A stretch of 64,000 nt of DNA from Argyresthia goedartella (lineage: Eukaryota; Arthropoda; Insecta; Lepidoptera; Argyresthiidae): assembly GCA_949825045.1 (NCBI GenBank), contig OX463832.1, forward strand, positions 24,856,552 to 24,920,551, read 5' to 3'. The notes beneath the pieces are model-generated. The model worked only from the letters and a program-made list of their open reading frames with translations. It was not told the origin of the DNA and did not search any database. Shown one piece after another: positions 41,191 through 51,926 of this stretch. Within the stretch, counting starts at the first letter, position 1. Every line of letters starts with the position of its first letter. The translations under genes and the position numbers were made by a program.

Positions 41191-42834
41191 TTGTTGCGGC
41201 TCGAAATGCAATATTCAATGGAATTACGTAACTCACGTCGTGACTTCATTAACAAACAAATCGACAACCCAAAGTTGGACATGCGCCGCACCGTGTGGCG
41301 AGTAATTGAGGCTGAAACTGGCCGAAGCGAGGCGCGGCGCGGGGGAGCCCTCGACCTGCTGGTGAGCAAGTCTGCCGGGAACAGCCAGGTGCAGCGCGCG
41401 GGTGCAGCCGCCGCCGCCCTCAATCGCTACTACGTAGAGGCCAACAATGACCCCCGTGCACGACCCGACCTCTCAATAGCTATGAACTACCTCAACTCAT
41501 ACCTTGAGGGCACGGCAGAGCTAAAGTTGCAATTTATACCAATAACACTTTCCGAGCTGGTATCCGTGATAAAAAGTATTAAACGTAAAAACTCGACTGA
41601 TATAAATAACATGCCAACTCATGTATTTGATTATACACCCCCAGTTGTAATTTCGTTATTATGTATGCTTCTTAATAAATGCGTTGAAAGTGGCGTTTAC
41701 CCGCAGTCTCTTAAACAAATAAAAATTCAACCAGTGTACAAAGGCAAGGGCGAGATGGACGTAGAAAAAAGCTACAGACCGATTGCACAAATACCGATAT
41801 TCTCTAAAGCGTTTGAACGTATCATTAGCAACAGATTGGACAAGCACTTTAGACATAATAACTTACTGAACAAACAACAATATGCCTATCAATCAAACCG
41901 GTCGACAGTGGACGCCGCTCGTGACGTGGTAGCGCGAGTGATGGGCCGGCTCGAGGACGGGCGACAGGTCGCGGCCATGTTCTGCGACCTGTCGCGCGCC
42001 TTCGATCTTGTCAACCATGCGCTCATACTGGAGAAGTTGAACAGGTACGGTGTAAAGGATAACTTTCACAAAATCATATCCAGTTTCTTGTCGCACCGCC
42101 AGCAGTGCACCTTCGTTCTTGGTGCTAAGTCTGAACTTCAGCAAGTTGGAGACTGTGCTGTGCCTCAAGGCTCAATTATGGGCAACATTTTGTTCCTCAT
42201 CATAATGAACGACATCTCTGTTGCTTCTGATGAAGCTGAATACGTCCTATTCGCCGATGACACTTGCGTAATTGTAGCTGCTGACGATTTTGAGATGCTA
42301 AAATTAAAGTTAAGTCGCGTAACGAGTAAGTTGGCTCATTGGTTTTCTGTCAACGGAATGCTACTGAACCTCGAAAAAACCAAGGTTATGCACTTTCAGT
42401 TAAGGAAAACTAGGGGTCATGAGCTGAACGTGAGTTGTGATGGAGTCACGGTACCGCAGGTGGACCAGGTCCGCTACCTGGGCTTCACCATCGACGCCGG
42501 CCTCACGTGGGCACCGCACATCGATGCCACGTGCAATAGACTATCCTCAGCTTGCTTCGCTCTGTCTAGGCTGGCCCCAACATTAACCATTGACAATATT
42601 ATGAAAGCATACTATGGATACTTTCACTCCATACTAGTTTACGGGGTGGACCTATGGGGAGACGCCTCAGACTGCGAAAGGGCTCTAAGGATGCAGAAAC
42701 GGGCAGTAAGAATCATAACGGGCGTGCCTTGGGACTTTTCTGCAAAAGAGCTCTTTATCAAGTATAAAATTCTAACTCTTCCCTCGCTATACATATTAGA
42801 AATAGCTAAGTACGCGAGACGGAACTTGTCATAA
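41191..42834 (+). pseudogene. LINE C reverse transcriptase
   Basis: The frame of 547 codons holds a linker with RRTVWRVIEAETGR, then YRPIAQIPIFSKAFERII, AMFCDLSRAFDLVNHALIL, CAVPQGSIMGNILFLIIMNDI, VLFADDTCVIV, FSVNGMLLNLEKTKVM, and the C-terminal domain YGVDLWGD and MQKRAVRIITGV. All catalytic Asp residues are present. The frame ends early at 42834 and the last 88 residues are in another frame (see next entry). The enzyme would otherwise be complete. Confidence 0.9.
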
Positions 42835-43098
42835 TTTGCAAAGAAAAGTGACACGCATACTATCAACACCCGACGTCGTGATCACCTGTATGTATCATCC
42901 AGGAGACTCACCAAAGCCAACAAGTGTTTATTTACTCTTGTGCCCAAGATTTATGTCTGTCTTCCTGATCACATCAAAAGCGCGACTAGTGAGAGCATAT
43001 TCATTTCTAAGTTGAAACAGATACTGGTTGGTATGGCATGCTATACAACTGACGAATTCTTTCAGAATATGAAAGTAATTCCCTGTCCGTTAAGCTAG
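42835..43098 (+). pseudogene. LINE C reverse transcriptase, last part in another frame
   Basis: A different frame carries TRRRDHLYVSSRRLTKA, VPKIYVCLPDHIKS and ISKLKQILVGMACYTTDEF, ending at TAG 43096-43098. This matches the order of the LINE protein end in relatives (compare the end of the LINE at 58635-59443, SIFKCKLKTWLIEKSLYSYDEF). A one- or two-base change at about 42825-42840 caused the shift. Confidence 0.8.
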
Positions 43099-43350
43099 AT
43101 TTTCATACAAATTGTATATTGATTTATCATAGTATCATGACATAATAATATTAATTTAATTTACTTGACATTGATATAATACCTATTTGAATGTTATACT
43201 ATTGTATAATAAGGTGTAGTATAATTGTAAAAGAATAATATCTTTTACTAACTTGACATTTTTTGTAAAACTCATATGTACCATTTCCTGTCTGACATAT
43301 AAATTATTATGATTTATGAATAAATGAGTATTTCAGTATTTCAGTATTAC

Positions 43351-43765
43351 TGGTTGAAAATTTAGATAAAGTAGCACAGGTTGATGGTCAGTTGGCAGGG
43401 TTCTAAAACAAATGTGGTCGGGTTAGAGTTTGATTTCAGCATTACATGGTCTAAACAGGTTAAGTTGTGGGTGGGGAAATTGTGTCCTGGTAAAATACCC
43501 TGAAGAGCTAATGTATTAAGGTAGTCATCCGCGAATTTGTCTGCACTGTCATTTTTTATATCTATATTGATATCTCCTACAATTATTACATAAGGTACAT
43601 TTTTTAAAGAGGATAACGTTACGTCGAGCGATTTTATAAATGGACACAGTCTTTGAACGCATAGGGTCTATAAATACCCATGATAGTAAGTTCATTCCCC
43701 GTTCAGAGACACTTAGATGCTGTCCCGTACATATGCTACCACGCCATCGTTTTGGTTATGTACAA
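43351..43765 (-). pseudogene. LINE D endonuclease, C-terminal part
   Basis: The minus strand encodes NDGVVAYVRDSI, VIIVGDINIDIKND with the catalytic Asp/Asn, LDHVM, and a TDHQPVLLYL end of the domain. It breaks off at 43351 at LINE C and continues on the other side at 30571. Upstream it breaks off at about 43765 at the inverted-arm element and continues at 46112. Confidence 0.85.
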
Positions 43766-43967
43766 TCGGCAAAGAAGTTCGGTTTGCAGGGCACACAAAT
43801 GCCACTCTTTGTGTGCGTAACGTTGCGACACGAATCGCTGACTTGAATGTGTGTGCGTTACATTGGTCGTCACAGCACAGTCACAGATATTATAATACTG
43901 TCTGAGCATACAATCACTATGTGTCTTCGTTGAATATAAGACTAGTTTTTACCGCTTCCTACAGAGT

Positions 43968-44040
43968 GGACGATAGCCCAACGGGTTAGATGCCAGACTA
44001 ATGACTTTGAGGTATTGAGTTCGATCCTCTATCAAGGAGG
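43968..44040 (+). other. tRNA-like segment in the left arm
   Basis: GATAGCCCAACGGGTTAGATG resembles a tRNA box A and GAGTTCGATCCTC a box B, with spacing like a tRNA gene. It lacks a convincing paired acceptor stem. A matching segment in opposite orientation lies at about 45865-45935. It is more likely a polymerase III-type relic than a functional tRNA gene. Confidence 0.5.
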
Positions 44041-44116
44041 GAAAAAGCATGGTGATGTTTTTTTTTAGATACTTTTTTTTAATTATTATTGATCAGACCA
44101 AATATTTATTCTAGAT

Positions 44117-44228
44117 TAAGGGCCGGTTTCACCACTGCTGATGAAGCCTATCTGCCAGTTAAACTTAGATTTTTGTATGGCGTTATTTGACAGATAGGCT
44201 TTATCAGCATGTGGTGAAACCAGCCTTA
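44117..44228. mobile_element. 112-bp MITE
   Basis: The ends TAAGGGCCGGTTTCACCAC and GTGGTGAAACCAGCCTTA are inverted repeats. A second complementary pair, AAGCCTATCTG and CAGATAGGCTT, lies inside, so nearly the whole element can fold. It has no coding capacity. The GGTTTCACCAC terminus is one I associate with abundant insect MITEs. Confidence 0.85.
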
Positions 44229-44500
44229 TTTTTTTCATAATAAAACAAAATTATATTTCGTCCTAATAATAATTTATTACTAGTTTGTTATAATAAACTA
44301 CACTTAATTTACTTATTTTAGTTTTAGTCAGACAAGGACAGATGTCGCAGTTGATGATATATAAGCTATGAATCAACATGCTAAGCAATTAGAAATTATG
44401 TGATAACTTCTAACCTGAAGTAGCAATAACATCATAGACATATAAATCACCTTATCTTATGATAACACAAAGCTTTCACATATTAATGGTTATGTTTTAT

Positions 44501-45611
44501 TTAATATCTTAGTGGAGCTCCTTCTCTTACTATTATTTGTTGTAGTCTACTTCTCATGCCAGTGACCATATTCCAACACATGTCAGTGCCTCGCATTATC
44601 TCCCAGGTTGAAGTAACAACTTCATCTAAATTAGACCTAGATCTCACATTCGATGGATCCCAATTGAGCACCATATGTCCCCATAGATTTTCGATGGGGT
44701 TTAAATCAGGGCTTTTAGAAGGCCAGTCAATAACTGTCAAGGATTCTTGCTTGTTAAACCATTCTTGCACAATATGGGCGCGATGCACAGCGCAATTGTC
44801 ATGGACAAAGTATATATGCTCATCCGGATATACAGTTCGTACGGTTGGTAACATGACGTTCTGTAAAATATCCAAGTATCCTTGAGCAGTGTTGCGAGCA
44901 CTCACTTGCACTAATTCACCGGGGCCCATCGACGACATCCATCCCCAATATCCCAAAGTAATACGGCCACTACACCTGCACGGTAGAATGTTTGCTAAAC
45001 TATATCGTTCATTATTTCTTCTCCACAGTATTTTACGCCCATCCTTGTCTGATCTAAAAGTCTTTTCATCACTAAAAACAACAACATTATTACACCAATC
45101 AAAGTCCAAATATTCACGGGCAAACCGCACTCTGTCTTCACGATGCTCATTAGACATCATAATCTTCTTCGCTGGTCTCCGACATCTTAAACCATCAGCT
45201 CGTAAGTGATTGCGAACTGTTTGTAGTGTTACATTATGAAGTGTCGCCGTAGACCGGGTGCTGGCAAACGGATTGCTGTTATGCGCTGCAATGATGTCGC
45301 GATGGCGATCAGATGCAGCTGTGTAGGCTACAGGCTGTGGGCCTGGTCGACGACTTTCAACATGTCCAGAATCTGCATACCTATGAACCCACAGTTGCAC
45401 TGTTCTTCTCTGTAAAATAAGAAAAAAATACAATGAAGTAGTAACACAAGGTATAATTATAATCATAATTTATAAAAAACCTTCAAATTTATTTTTTATA
45501 TGCATAACTCACCGATATCATTAAACGTCGTGCTATCTCGCTAATTGAAATGTTTTGTTCATACAAAACAATGATTTCCGCCTTTTTAAAAGTGGATAGA
45601 TGACTTTCCAT
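44501..45611 (-). CDS. Tc1-like transposase, two exons, intact
   Basis: Exon 1 is 45611-45513 (33 codons, ATG ESHLSTFKKAE) and exon 2 is 45409-44501. A 103-nt intron lies between GTGAGT (donor) and TATTTTACAG (acceptor), both phase 0. Spliced, the protein is 335 residues, the usual length for Tc1 transposases. The helix-turn-helix DNA-binding region (SISEIARRLMIS, then RRTVQLWVHRY) is split by the intron. The DDE catalytic core is complete: VVFSDEKTF, FVHDNCAVH, and SPDLNPIENLWG, with 35 residues between the second Asp and the Glu by my count. It cuts and pastes DNA at TA sites. I could not identify the element's terminal repeats. Confidence 0.88.
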
Positions 45612-46112
45612 GATAGATAACAAATCTCAATCACAATTTACAAGGAACGAAATGCAATACAACTAATGCTGAGAGCGCGCAGACGCAAAACAATTTTAAA
45701 GAGGGTAGCTGTTACATTTTAAATAAAGAAGGTAGACTATGGCCTTTTTACCGGGCAAGTTTACAACTCTTCGAACTCTAGTTTGGTTAAACAATTGTAA
45801 TCAATTTATATTCGATGCTATGTGAATTTAATAATACTCGTAGCTTCTAAAAAATAATTTCCTTTGAGGGATCGAACCTTTATCTACATATCGTAATTCT
45901 AGCACCTAATCCACTAGGCTATCGACTACTTTGCATAAAGCTGTGAAAACTTGCGTCATAATCAATGAATGTATGGGATCAGAAAAACGCACACAGACGC
46001 GACATTAACACGAATACTGTGTTAGTGTGCATTGCTAATCGTAGCTATTGGCAACGTTACGCACACAAAGACTGGTGTTTGTGTGCCCTGCAAACCGATC
46101 TTCTTTGTCGTG

Positions 46113-46198
46113 TGTACATGTTGTGTAAAGAGGGACATGTAACCTTTGCGTGCAGGAACATTGAAGTTACATGACTTTAGCCAACACTCTGTTAGAAC
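46113..46198 (-). pseudogene. LINE D endonuclease, middle piece
   Basis: On the minus strand 46197-46113 encodes VLTECWLKSCNFNV and the following residues up to HVHTTK. It continues the endonuclease frame that broke off at 47361 (LIVLT) and leads on to 43765. It includes the catalytic Glu of the TECW motif. It is stranded between two DNA elements. Confidence 0.85.
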
Positions 46199-47360
46199 CA
46201 CAGATATCGAGAGATAGGCCCTTGGCGCTAAGCTTGTATCGGAACCAGTGTCGCCGAAAACTAAGAACACGCATACATTTACACCACTCGTACATCAATC
46301 CCTCCGCTTTTATTGGTCAGTGCAATGTCATGCACCTATCGTCCGAACACACCCACACTACCGCAGGTATACTAGCTAGTCGAGCTAGTGTTGGGACAAT
46401 GCAAGGGCAGCGTGTAACATCGATCGATTATAATTTATAGACACTGGTACAGACAGTTATATACAATGCCGGGTTCTATAAATAAATAAATAAACGACAT
46501 ATTTACACGACATACGACATACGAGACCCCTTTGCCTCTCTTCTTTTTTTCAACAGAATCCGTACAGCTAGAAAGAGAGGCAAAGAGGTTTCTGAAGGTA
46601 GAATAACTGTGAACTCTTCGGGCCTGACTGAAAGCATCGGAATTTCCGATCAATACTTATAACACCCCTTTATCCTTCGTCGGGCGAGATTTTAAACAAA
46701 CTTAAAATCTAAACTGCCTGTTTGGCAATCATTGGAATAACTAACAATAAACTTACGTATTATGAGCAATAAAATAACTATATTATTACATTAACTATAT
46801 TAGTAATTGCGGAATGATAAAATCTATCTATTCAAAAACATAATCCTCCTATCACTATCCCCATCACTATATGTCGTCTCTGTGTGCGTGTAACAGTTCG
46901 CCTCCGTAACACGATGCATCTTTGCTTTCGTACTCAGATTAGTGTGAAATATTCATTGCGTGTTAGCTTGGCAATAAGTAGTGAAATTAAGATACAAAAC
47001 AAGCAATGTATAGTAAACTTAGCGAGAACAACATGACATTGTCACTTTAATGTCAATTCGTGACGAATTTTCCAAGAACGATTTATTTTCGTAATAATGT
47101 TTATTTCTTGTGTTTTAAGAAGAAATAATAGTTGGAATGAGACTTACAAGTGATATGTGACACCGGCGTTCTTGGAGTTCACAATCTCGCTTCTATTTTT
47201 GCACGTGAGTATTGCACAGGTCGGCATTTTCGAAAAACCACGGAAATGAATTCGTCACTGCGGTCGCCCGGTGACTACCGAGAATTTTTTATATCTAACC
47301 TGTCGGAGCTACATTTGTTCGCACGTGCCACGCCCCTCAACCTATCTCTCGATATCTGTG
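46199..47360. mobile_element. Non-autonomous DNA transposon with 20-bp TIRs and 8-bp TSDs
   Basis: The ends are perfect 20-bp inverted repeats, CACAGATATCGAGAGATAGG (46199-46218) and its complement (47341-47360). The 8-bp GTTAGAAC flanks both sides (46191-46198, 47361-47368) and is present once in the interrupted LINE D coding sequence, which proves the insertion. The 1162-bp interior has no coding frame I can support. The 8-bp duplication fits hAT, P or related superfamilies, but the terminus does not let me choose. Confidence 0.92.
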
Positions 47361-47590
47361 GTTAGAACTATTAGGTCTGGGTCAAGGCCCAATGTTGTAA
47401 GTAAGACATCAATTTGGTCAAGATTGCAATTTATGCTTCTTATATTTTGACAAAGAATCGTTAGGTTTTGAGTTTGTAAGTTGATTTGACTGATGCATTC
47501 ATTCCTCAGGTTTACATATAAGGGAACCCGCGGCATTGACATAATCAATGTCACAGGCGACTTGATTAATACTGTTTAGGGCCATGATAT
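47361..47590 (-). pseudogene. LINE D endonuclease, N-terminal part
   Basis: The minus strand encodes NLTILCQNIRSIN, the N-terminal motif of the endonuclease, and LDPDLIVLT, which leads to the next piece at 46197. An upstream ATG at about 47583 opens a short overlapping frame. Frame shifts are present near 47510-47560. Confidence 0.8.
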
Positions 47591-47729
47591 TATGTGGTAA
47601 AAGTTGTTGGAATGTTTCGTTAAATTAAGTAAACCTGAGGAAGAGCACTGGCAAGAATGAGGTAAAATCAAACAAGAATGAGGGAAAATCAAATTACTGA
47701 GGGAGTGAGGTACGTGTTGACGAGATCCC

Positions 47730-47934
47730 GGTAGGGACATAAAGAGACGGTAGTGTTAGCTTGGTAAATGATACGTATGATATATACTTTATATATAATA
47801 AGTTCATAAAGATGTTTAATATTATAAAGGTAAACGGTAGGGACATAAAGAGACGGTAGTGTTAGCTTGGTAAATGATACATATGATATATACTTTATAT
47901 ATAATAAGTTCATAAAGATGTTTAATATTATAAT
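47730..47934. repeat. 106-bp tandem duplication
   Basis: GGTAGGGACATAAAGAGACG starts two nearly identical units at 47730 and 47836. They differ by one base (ATACGTATG against ATACATATG) over the compared length. The duplication lies in the spacer between LINE D ORF1 and ORF2 on the minus strand. Its near identity means it is recent. Confidence 0.93.
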
Positions 47935-48048
47935 AATATAAACAATATTTGACCAGTGAACCAGACGCTGAGAGAAGAGTAACATTCAAGACAAGGAAAA
48001 ATAACAGTTTATGAAAAGTCGTGATCAGTCTATTACGGTGGGCGAGGT

Positions 48049-48985
48049 TTATAAATACCAATGTACGTTGAATATGATCGGCCAGAGGTAGTCACGGGGA
48101 TGATTGCACTTCCAAGTCCCTGAGCTGCATCTCGGAGTTGATGACTTTGCCGGACAATTGGGATCATCAGTCTTGCGAATCAGAACTACACCGCCACTTA
48201 TCCAGCAGTATTTCACCGTTTTGCTCTTCATCAGCTGTCGGCCCAAGTAGTGTAGTCGTTGTGCCTTCTGGGTAAGTTGCTCGCCAACTAATATAGCACA
48301 CTCATCTTGGAAGCCAATATTAGTAGCATTTAGCTTAATAGCCTTATTGTCAGCATTGAACTTTTTCACTGATTTCAGGAAATTGATTTTGCCCTTCTGG
48401 GAATTCATTTCAATAATTGTTACTTTGTTATCACCTCTCTTTTCCCGATGAACGTCTTTCATGTCCGCCATTTCGATGTTAGATTTGGTTATTTCTGCAA
48501 TCTTTTTCACGAGTAAGAGTAGATTTTCGCCAGGTTTTTCAGGCATTTGGCGGATCTCCAGATAGTTGGCGCGTAATTTCCTTTGAAGTTGCTCCACTTG
48601 TTTCTCCAAATTTATTAAACATCCGTCCGTCTCTTGATAGTTTGATTCTAGGACATCAACTCTGTTTTGCACGCTCTCAATTTTTGTGGCGAGAGTTTCA
48701 ATCGCGTCTTTTGTTGATTCGTTGATCTTCTCAATATTCTGCTGCATATTCATTCTGCTGCATGACTTTTCCCATATCCAGAGTCAGGGCGTTGATGTTA
48801 TCATTCTGGGTGGAAATACGAGAATCGAGCTCGCATAATTTCGACAGGATGCGGTCCGAGAACTCTTTCAGTTGGGATACAAAAGAGTCATCGCAAAACT
48901 TTCGTTTCCTATTTGTTACATACCGCTCGTATTCCTCTTGCGATCCGTGCAGGTCTGGTGCACTTCCTGAGTATGAGTTCTCCAT
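48049..48985 (-). pseudogene. LINE D ORF1 protein (FP25K-like domain)
   Basis: The ATG is at 48985. The first frame ends at 48731 and the second runs 48753-48049. At about 48735-48760 the block ATGCAGCAGAATGA is repeated, and this 14-nt duplication explains the shift. The protein has a long coiled coil (IEKINESTKDAIETLATKI ... INLEKQVEQLQRKL), then a domain with MPEKPGENLLLLVKKIA, VHREKRGDNKVTIIEM and VKYCWISGGVVLIRKTDDP. This is the order seen in ORF1 of many lepidopteran LINEs and in the baculovirus few-polyhedra protein. It would bind LINE RNA. The similarity is recognised from motifs only. Confidence 0.8.
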
Positions 48986-49019
48986 AGTTGTCTCTGAGAG
49001 GACTTCTGCGCGTAGGTAG

Positions 49020-49933
49020 AATTGGTGGAATATTCTGTAGTATAATATTATTTGGTCGCTGACCGGTAGCTAGGATGGTAGGGTACACGCGCGAGTCGCG
49101 ACCGAGCAGCTCGAGCGCCGACGACGGAAAAGGTCAATGTAAAGGTCGGTGCAATGACTGGTTTAATACCAGATGTCGGTGTTTTGTAAAAAGTCATGAA
49201 TTTTGTAGTACATAGGCTTTCTTGCATAAAGTGTGCTTTAAATTTTTTTTAATCGAGCTTCAGTTAAGTTTTGTATTTTTTGCGGAATTTTATTTTAGAA
49301 GCGTATACAGTGTCCCATAAAAGTACTACTAACTTGTGAGTCTGAACATTGGAAAAGAAAGCTTATGTTTGTTTCTAGTTTGCACATTCAAAATCGATAT
49401 CTGATTATCCGGTTGGAGTCCGACCATGATTCTGACGTCAGAAAACGCCACCGCCATTTATGGAAGTCAGAATTTTGCAAAAGTTGCCGCCATTTGCCAT
49501 CCGCTGGTCAGATTTCCAGTCTTTATTGTACTCAAACTTAAAGAAACTTGAAAACACAAATGTGATAGTAAGTAATGATTTGCATGGCAAATAAATATTT
49601 GGCTGAGAAAAAGATCAATGACACAATTAACTTTCTTGCGAGTAGATTTGAAAATGTTTCTGCTTCGTTCTTCTGGGATTCAGGTGGTGGATTTTTTTGA
49701 TTAAACATAAGTAGGAGAGTCGTTGCTAGTAGACTCATACATAGAAAAAATTGTAAACGCTCTTATCATAATGAATATAGGAACTATATGACAGATTCAC
49801 ATAATGATGGAATGCGCAATGTAAACAGGTCCAATAAGGAGACACAAACAAGTGGTCTCACTGTGAAGTTGAATACTTCAATTCAAACAGAACGGATTGA
49901 TAATATAACGTTTTTTCGTGAATAAACATAAAA
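49020..49933. other. LINE D 5' UTR and spacer
   Basis: 49020-49150 is the probable LINE D 5' UTR, with a CG-rich stretch at about 49085-49130. Beyond it I see no gene. A CAGTGTCCCATAAAAGTACT motif at 49308 and a CCGCCATTT pair near 49450-49495 are unexplained. Confidence 0.5.
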
Positions 49934-51003
49934 ATGGCACGGGTAGTATGCTTAGGTCATCAGCAGGTGGTGATACACAGTTATCACAAAAAAAAAACAG
50001 ATGAACATGAGGTGCAAAATACTGATACAATAAGAATATTTCATCAGAATGTTTGTGGTATCTCTAAAAAACACGACGACTTAATAGTTTATCTCAATTC
50101 AATACAAGATATTCCAACCTATGTTTGCATAAGCGAACATTTTTTAAATGGGGCATCGGCGGCAGTTTTTAACATTGATACCTATACTATTGCTGACATT
50201 AATTTACGACAGGGCAAATAAAGAGGCGGTTCACTTATTCTATGTCAAGAAGACAGACAATTTGAAGTTTTGGAAATTTGTAAAAAACTGTACAAGATTA
50301 ACGCGTTTGAGGTATGTGTGATTCGTGATCTCGCTATAAATCTATAGATTTTCTTTTTATTTCGGATACCAGAAGTTAGCAATTTTACAAACTTCTTGAA
50401 CTCTCTGGAACAGTTGTTCTCAACTCATGTAGTTACTTGAGTACTATTTTAAGAAGGAGTGTCTCAGGTGATTTTAGCATAAACCTCCTTAAAGGTGATG
50501 AAAAAACAAATGATTTTCTTACATTGTTGCGATGTTATAATTTTACATATATTGTAAATGAAGTTACTTCTCAAAGCAACAGCTCCGAATCATGTATATT
50601 CACTTTTCTAACAAACTCAAACTTAGATCACTTACATGACTTGATGGTAGATAATAATAAGATTGGGGATGGTCAATATGCAATCTGTTATTCAATAAAT
50701 TCAGAAATTAAAAAGAGAAATATTAAAGAGGATGACAGAGATTACATTTGGACAGAGAAAAGCACTTATAGTAAAATTAATAAATTAAAATTTAGAACAC
50801 ACTTATTGAATCATCAATTGTTAGATATAGGTGCTAATACATTCTTAAAAACTATTAAAGTAATACACAACAAATGTTTTAAGAAAATACATAAAAAAAT
50901 ACATGAGCATTCAGAAGAAAGTGAAATGGATTACTAAAGGAATAAAGGTGTCTAGTGTTATGAAACGGTTTATGAAAACAGCAGACCTCCAAATATGTCA
51001 TAA
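49934..51003 (+). pseudogene. LINE family E endonuclease region
   Basis: Frame 49934-50221 encodes TIRIFHQNVCGISKKHDDL and YVCISEHF, the start of an endonuclease. The sequence continues past a TAA with GGSLILC in the same frame. Frame 50437-50937 carries GDFSINLLK and the remainder of the domain. The SDH region is degraded (ILDHLHD... GDGQYAI). A KGIKVSS linker follows. The rest of ORF2 lies at 59930-62210, beyond the BEL element. Several stops and frame changes mark it as old. Confidence 0.8.
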
Positions 51004-51382
51004 ATCAGTTGTCTCTTACATAGCCATTTGAACACTTATCAATCGTAATGTTGAAATGTTTCACTACCTACCCTAACATTTCTGTTGTTTAAACTTAATC
51101 GTAACTCACTCAATTCACGTAATTTGTAAAACCTATCTAACTGACTGCGATAAACAAGTTGTACTTACTTGTGTAATGTATCTACTTACTTATTACAGTA
51201 TTATTTTTTCTAAAATATTAACTTATATGTAACTTAACAAGTAATTTTAATAGTTCATACGTACTTAACTTATGTTAAATTTTATTTTATTGCCAACCAA
51301 GTATACGAAAGATTCCTGGCTACCTATAGCACAGGGTATCCTAGTTTGGGAGCCAGGAACCCAAAATGTAAACTAAGTAGGC
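51004..51382. other. Noncoding flank of the BEL element, with a SINE-like piece
   Basis: No gene. At about 51320-51360 ACAGGGTATCCTAGTTTGGG matches the body of the SINEs at 3091-3305 and 4340-4545, so a truncated copy is likely. The remainder is AT-rich. Confidence 0.45.
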
Positions 51383-51926
51383 TGTTCGATTCCAAATCGA
51401 TATTCGATCGATGGTTTCGGAACGGCCATTTTGAATTTGACGTTGCTGCCAACCTAGCAGTTTTTGACAACTGACAGACGAAAGCCCTCGCAATGTAAAC
51501 GCGCTTTGGTTAGGGTATTGAAATTAAATCGCAAGCCATCTGGAATGTATTCGGGTTTCCCTCAGGATTGTCTAAATAGCTGAGTGTGTTGTGGTTCCCC
51601 GAACCAGATAAAGTTCGCATTTACGTGGCCGATTGGTTTTCCCACGTAACATAACCTGTGTTGGAACACTGTGCTCATCGAAGCTGGCCTGCCAGTCATA
51701 CCTGGTTGGCTGAAGAACCTGTCTACCAAGAAGAGCCTAGGGTGCACCCGGGCCTTGCAGAGAGACAGGAGGTTGACGGGACCGAAGCACAGACCAGGTT
51801 AGATCGACTCCATTTACATTAGCTCGGTGAATCGCCGACGTTCACACTTCTTGGCAACTGATCGCTACGCTACCTCGTAGCTGATGGGCCCCTACGAGGT
51901 CATTAGGTGCTGAGAAGCCTGAAAAT
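51383..51926 (+). repeat. 5' LTR of the BEL element
   Basis: It begins TGTTCGATTCCAAATCG and ends near CTGAAAAT. The identical sequence recurs at the other end. The last base is uncertain by one or two because the sequence downstream differs only after GAAAAT. Confidence 0.92.

Larger units (their letters stand above)
39110..43346 (+). mobile_element. LINE family C, main part (ORF1 and ORF2)
   Basis: With its 5' tip at 30572-30604, this is an apparently full-length LINE: 5' UTR, ORF1 (39166-40113), endonuclease (40163-41146), reverse transcriptase (41191-43098), and a 3' UTR ending in AATAAATGAGTATTTCAGTA with a (GTATTTCA)n tail at about 43326-43346. TTAC at 43347-43350 repeats the TTAC at 30568-30571. 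Two frame breaks in ORF2 inactivate it. Its coding parts are patchily GC-rich. Confidence 0.9.
43766..46112. mobile_element. Inverted-arm element inside the LINE D endonuclease
   Basis: The left arm (about 43766-44060) and right arm (about 45850-46112) are inverted copies: GGCAAAGAAGTTCGGTTTGC against the complement of the right end, then GCAGGGCACACAAA and CTTTGTGTGCGTAACGTTGC in both. Further in, both arms hold a tRNA-like segment with GATAGCC and GTTCGATCC. The arms are diverged, so the element is old. Between them lie a MITE (44117-44228) and a Tc1-like element with an intact transposase, which were probably inserted later. Flanking TATGTACA and TGTGTACA could be a mutated 8-bp duplication. 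Confidence 0.75.
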
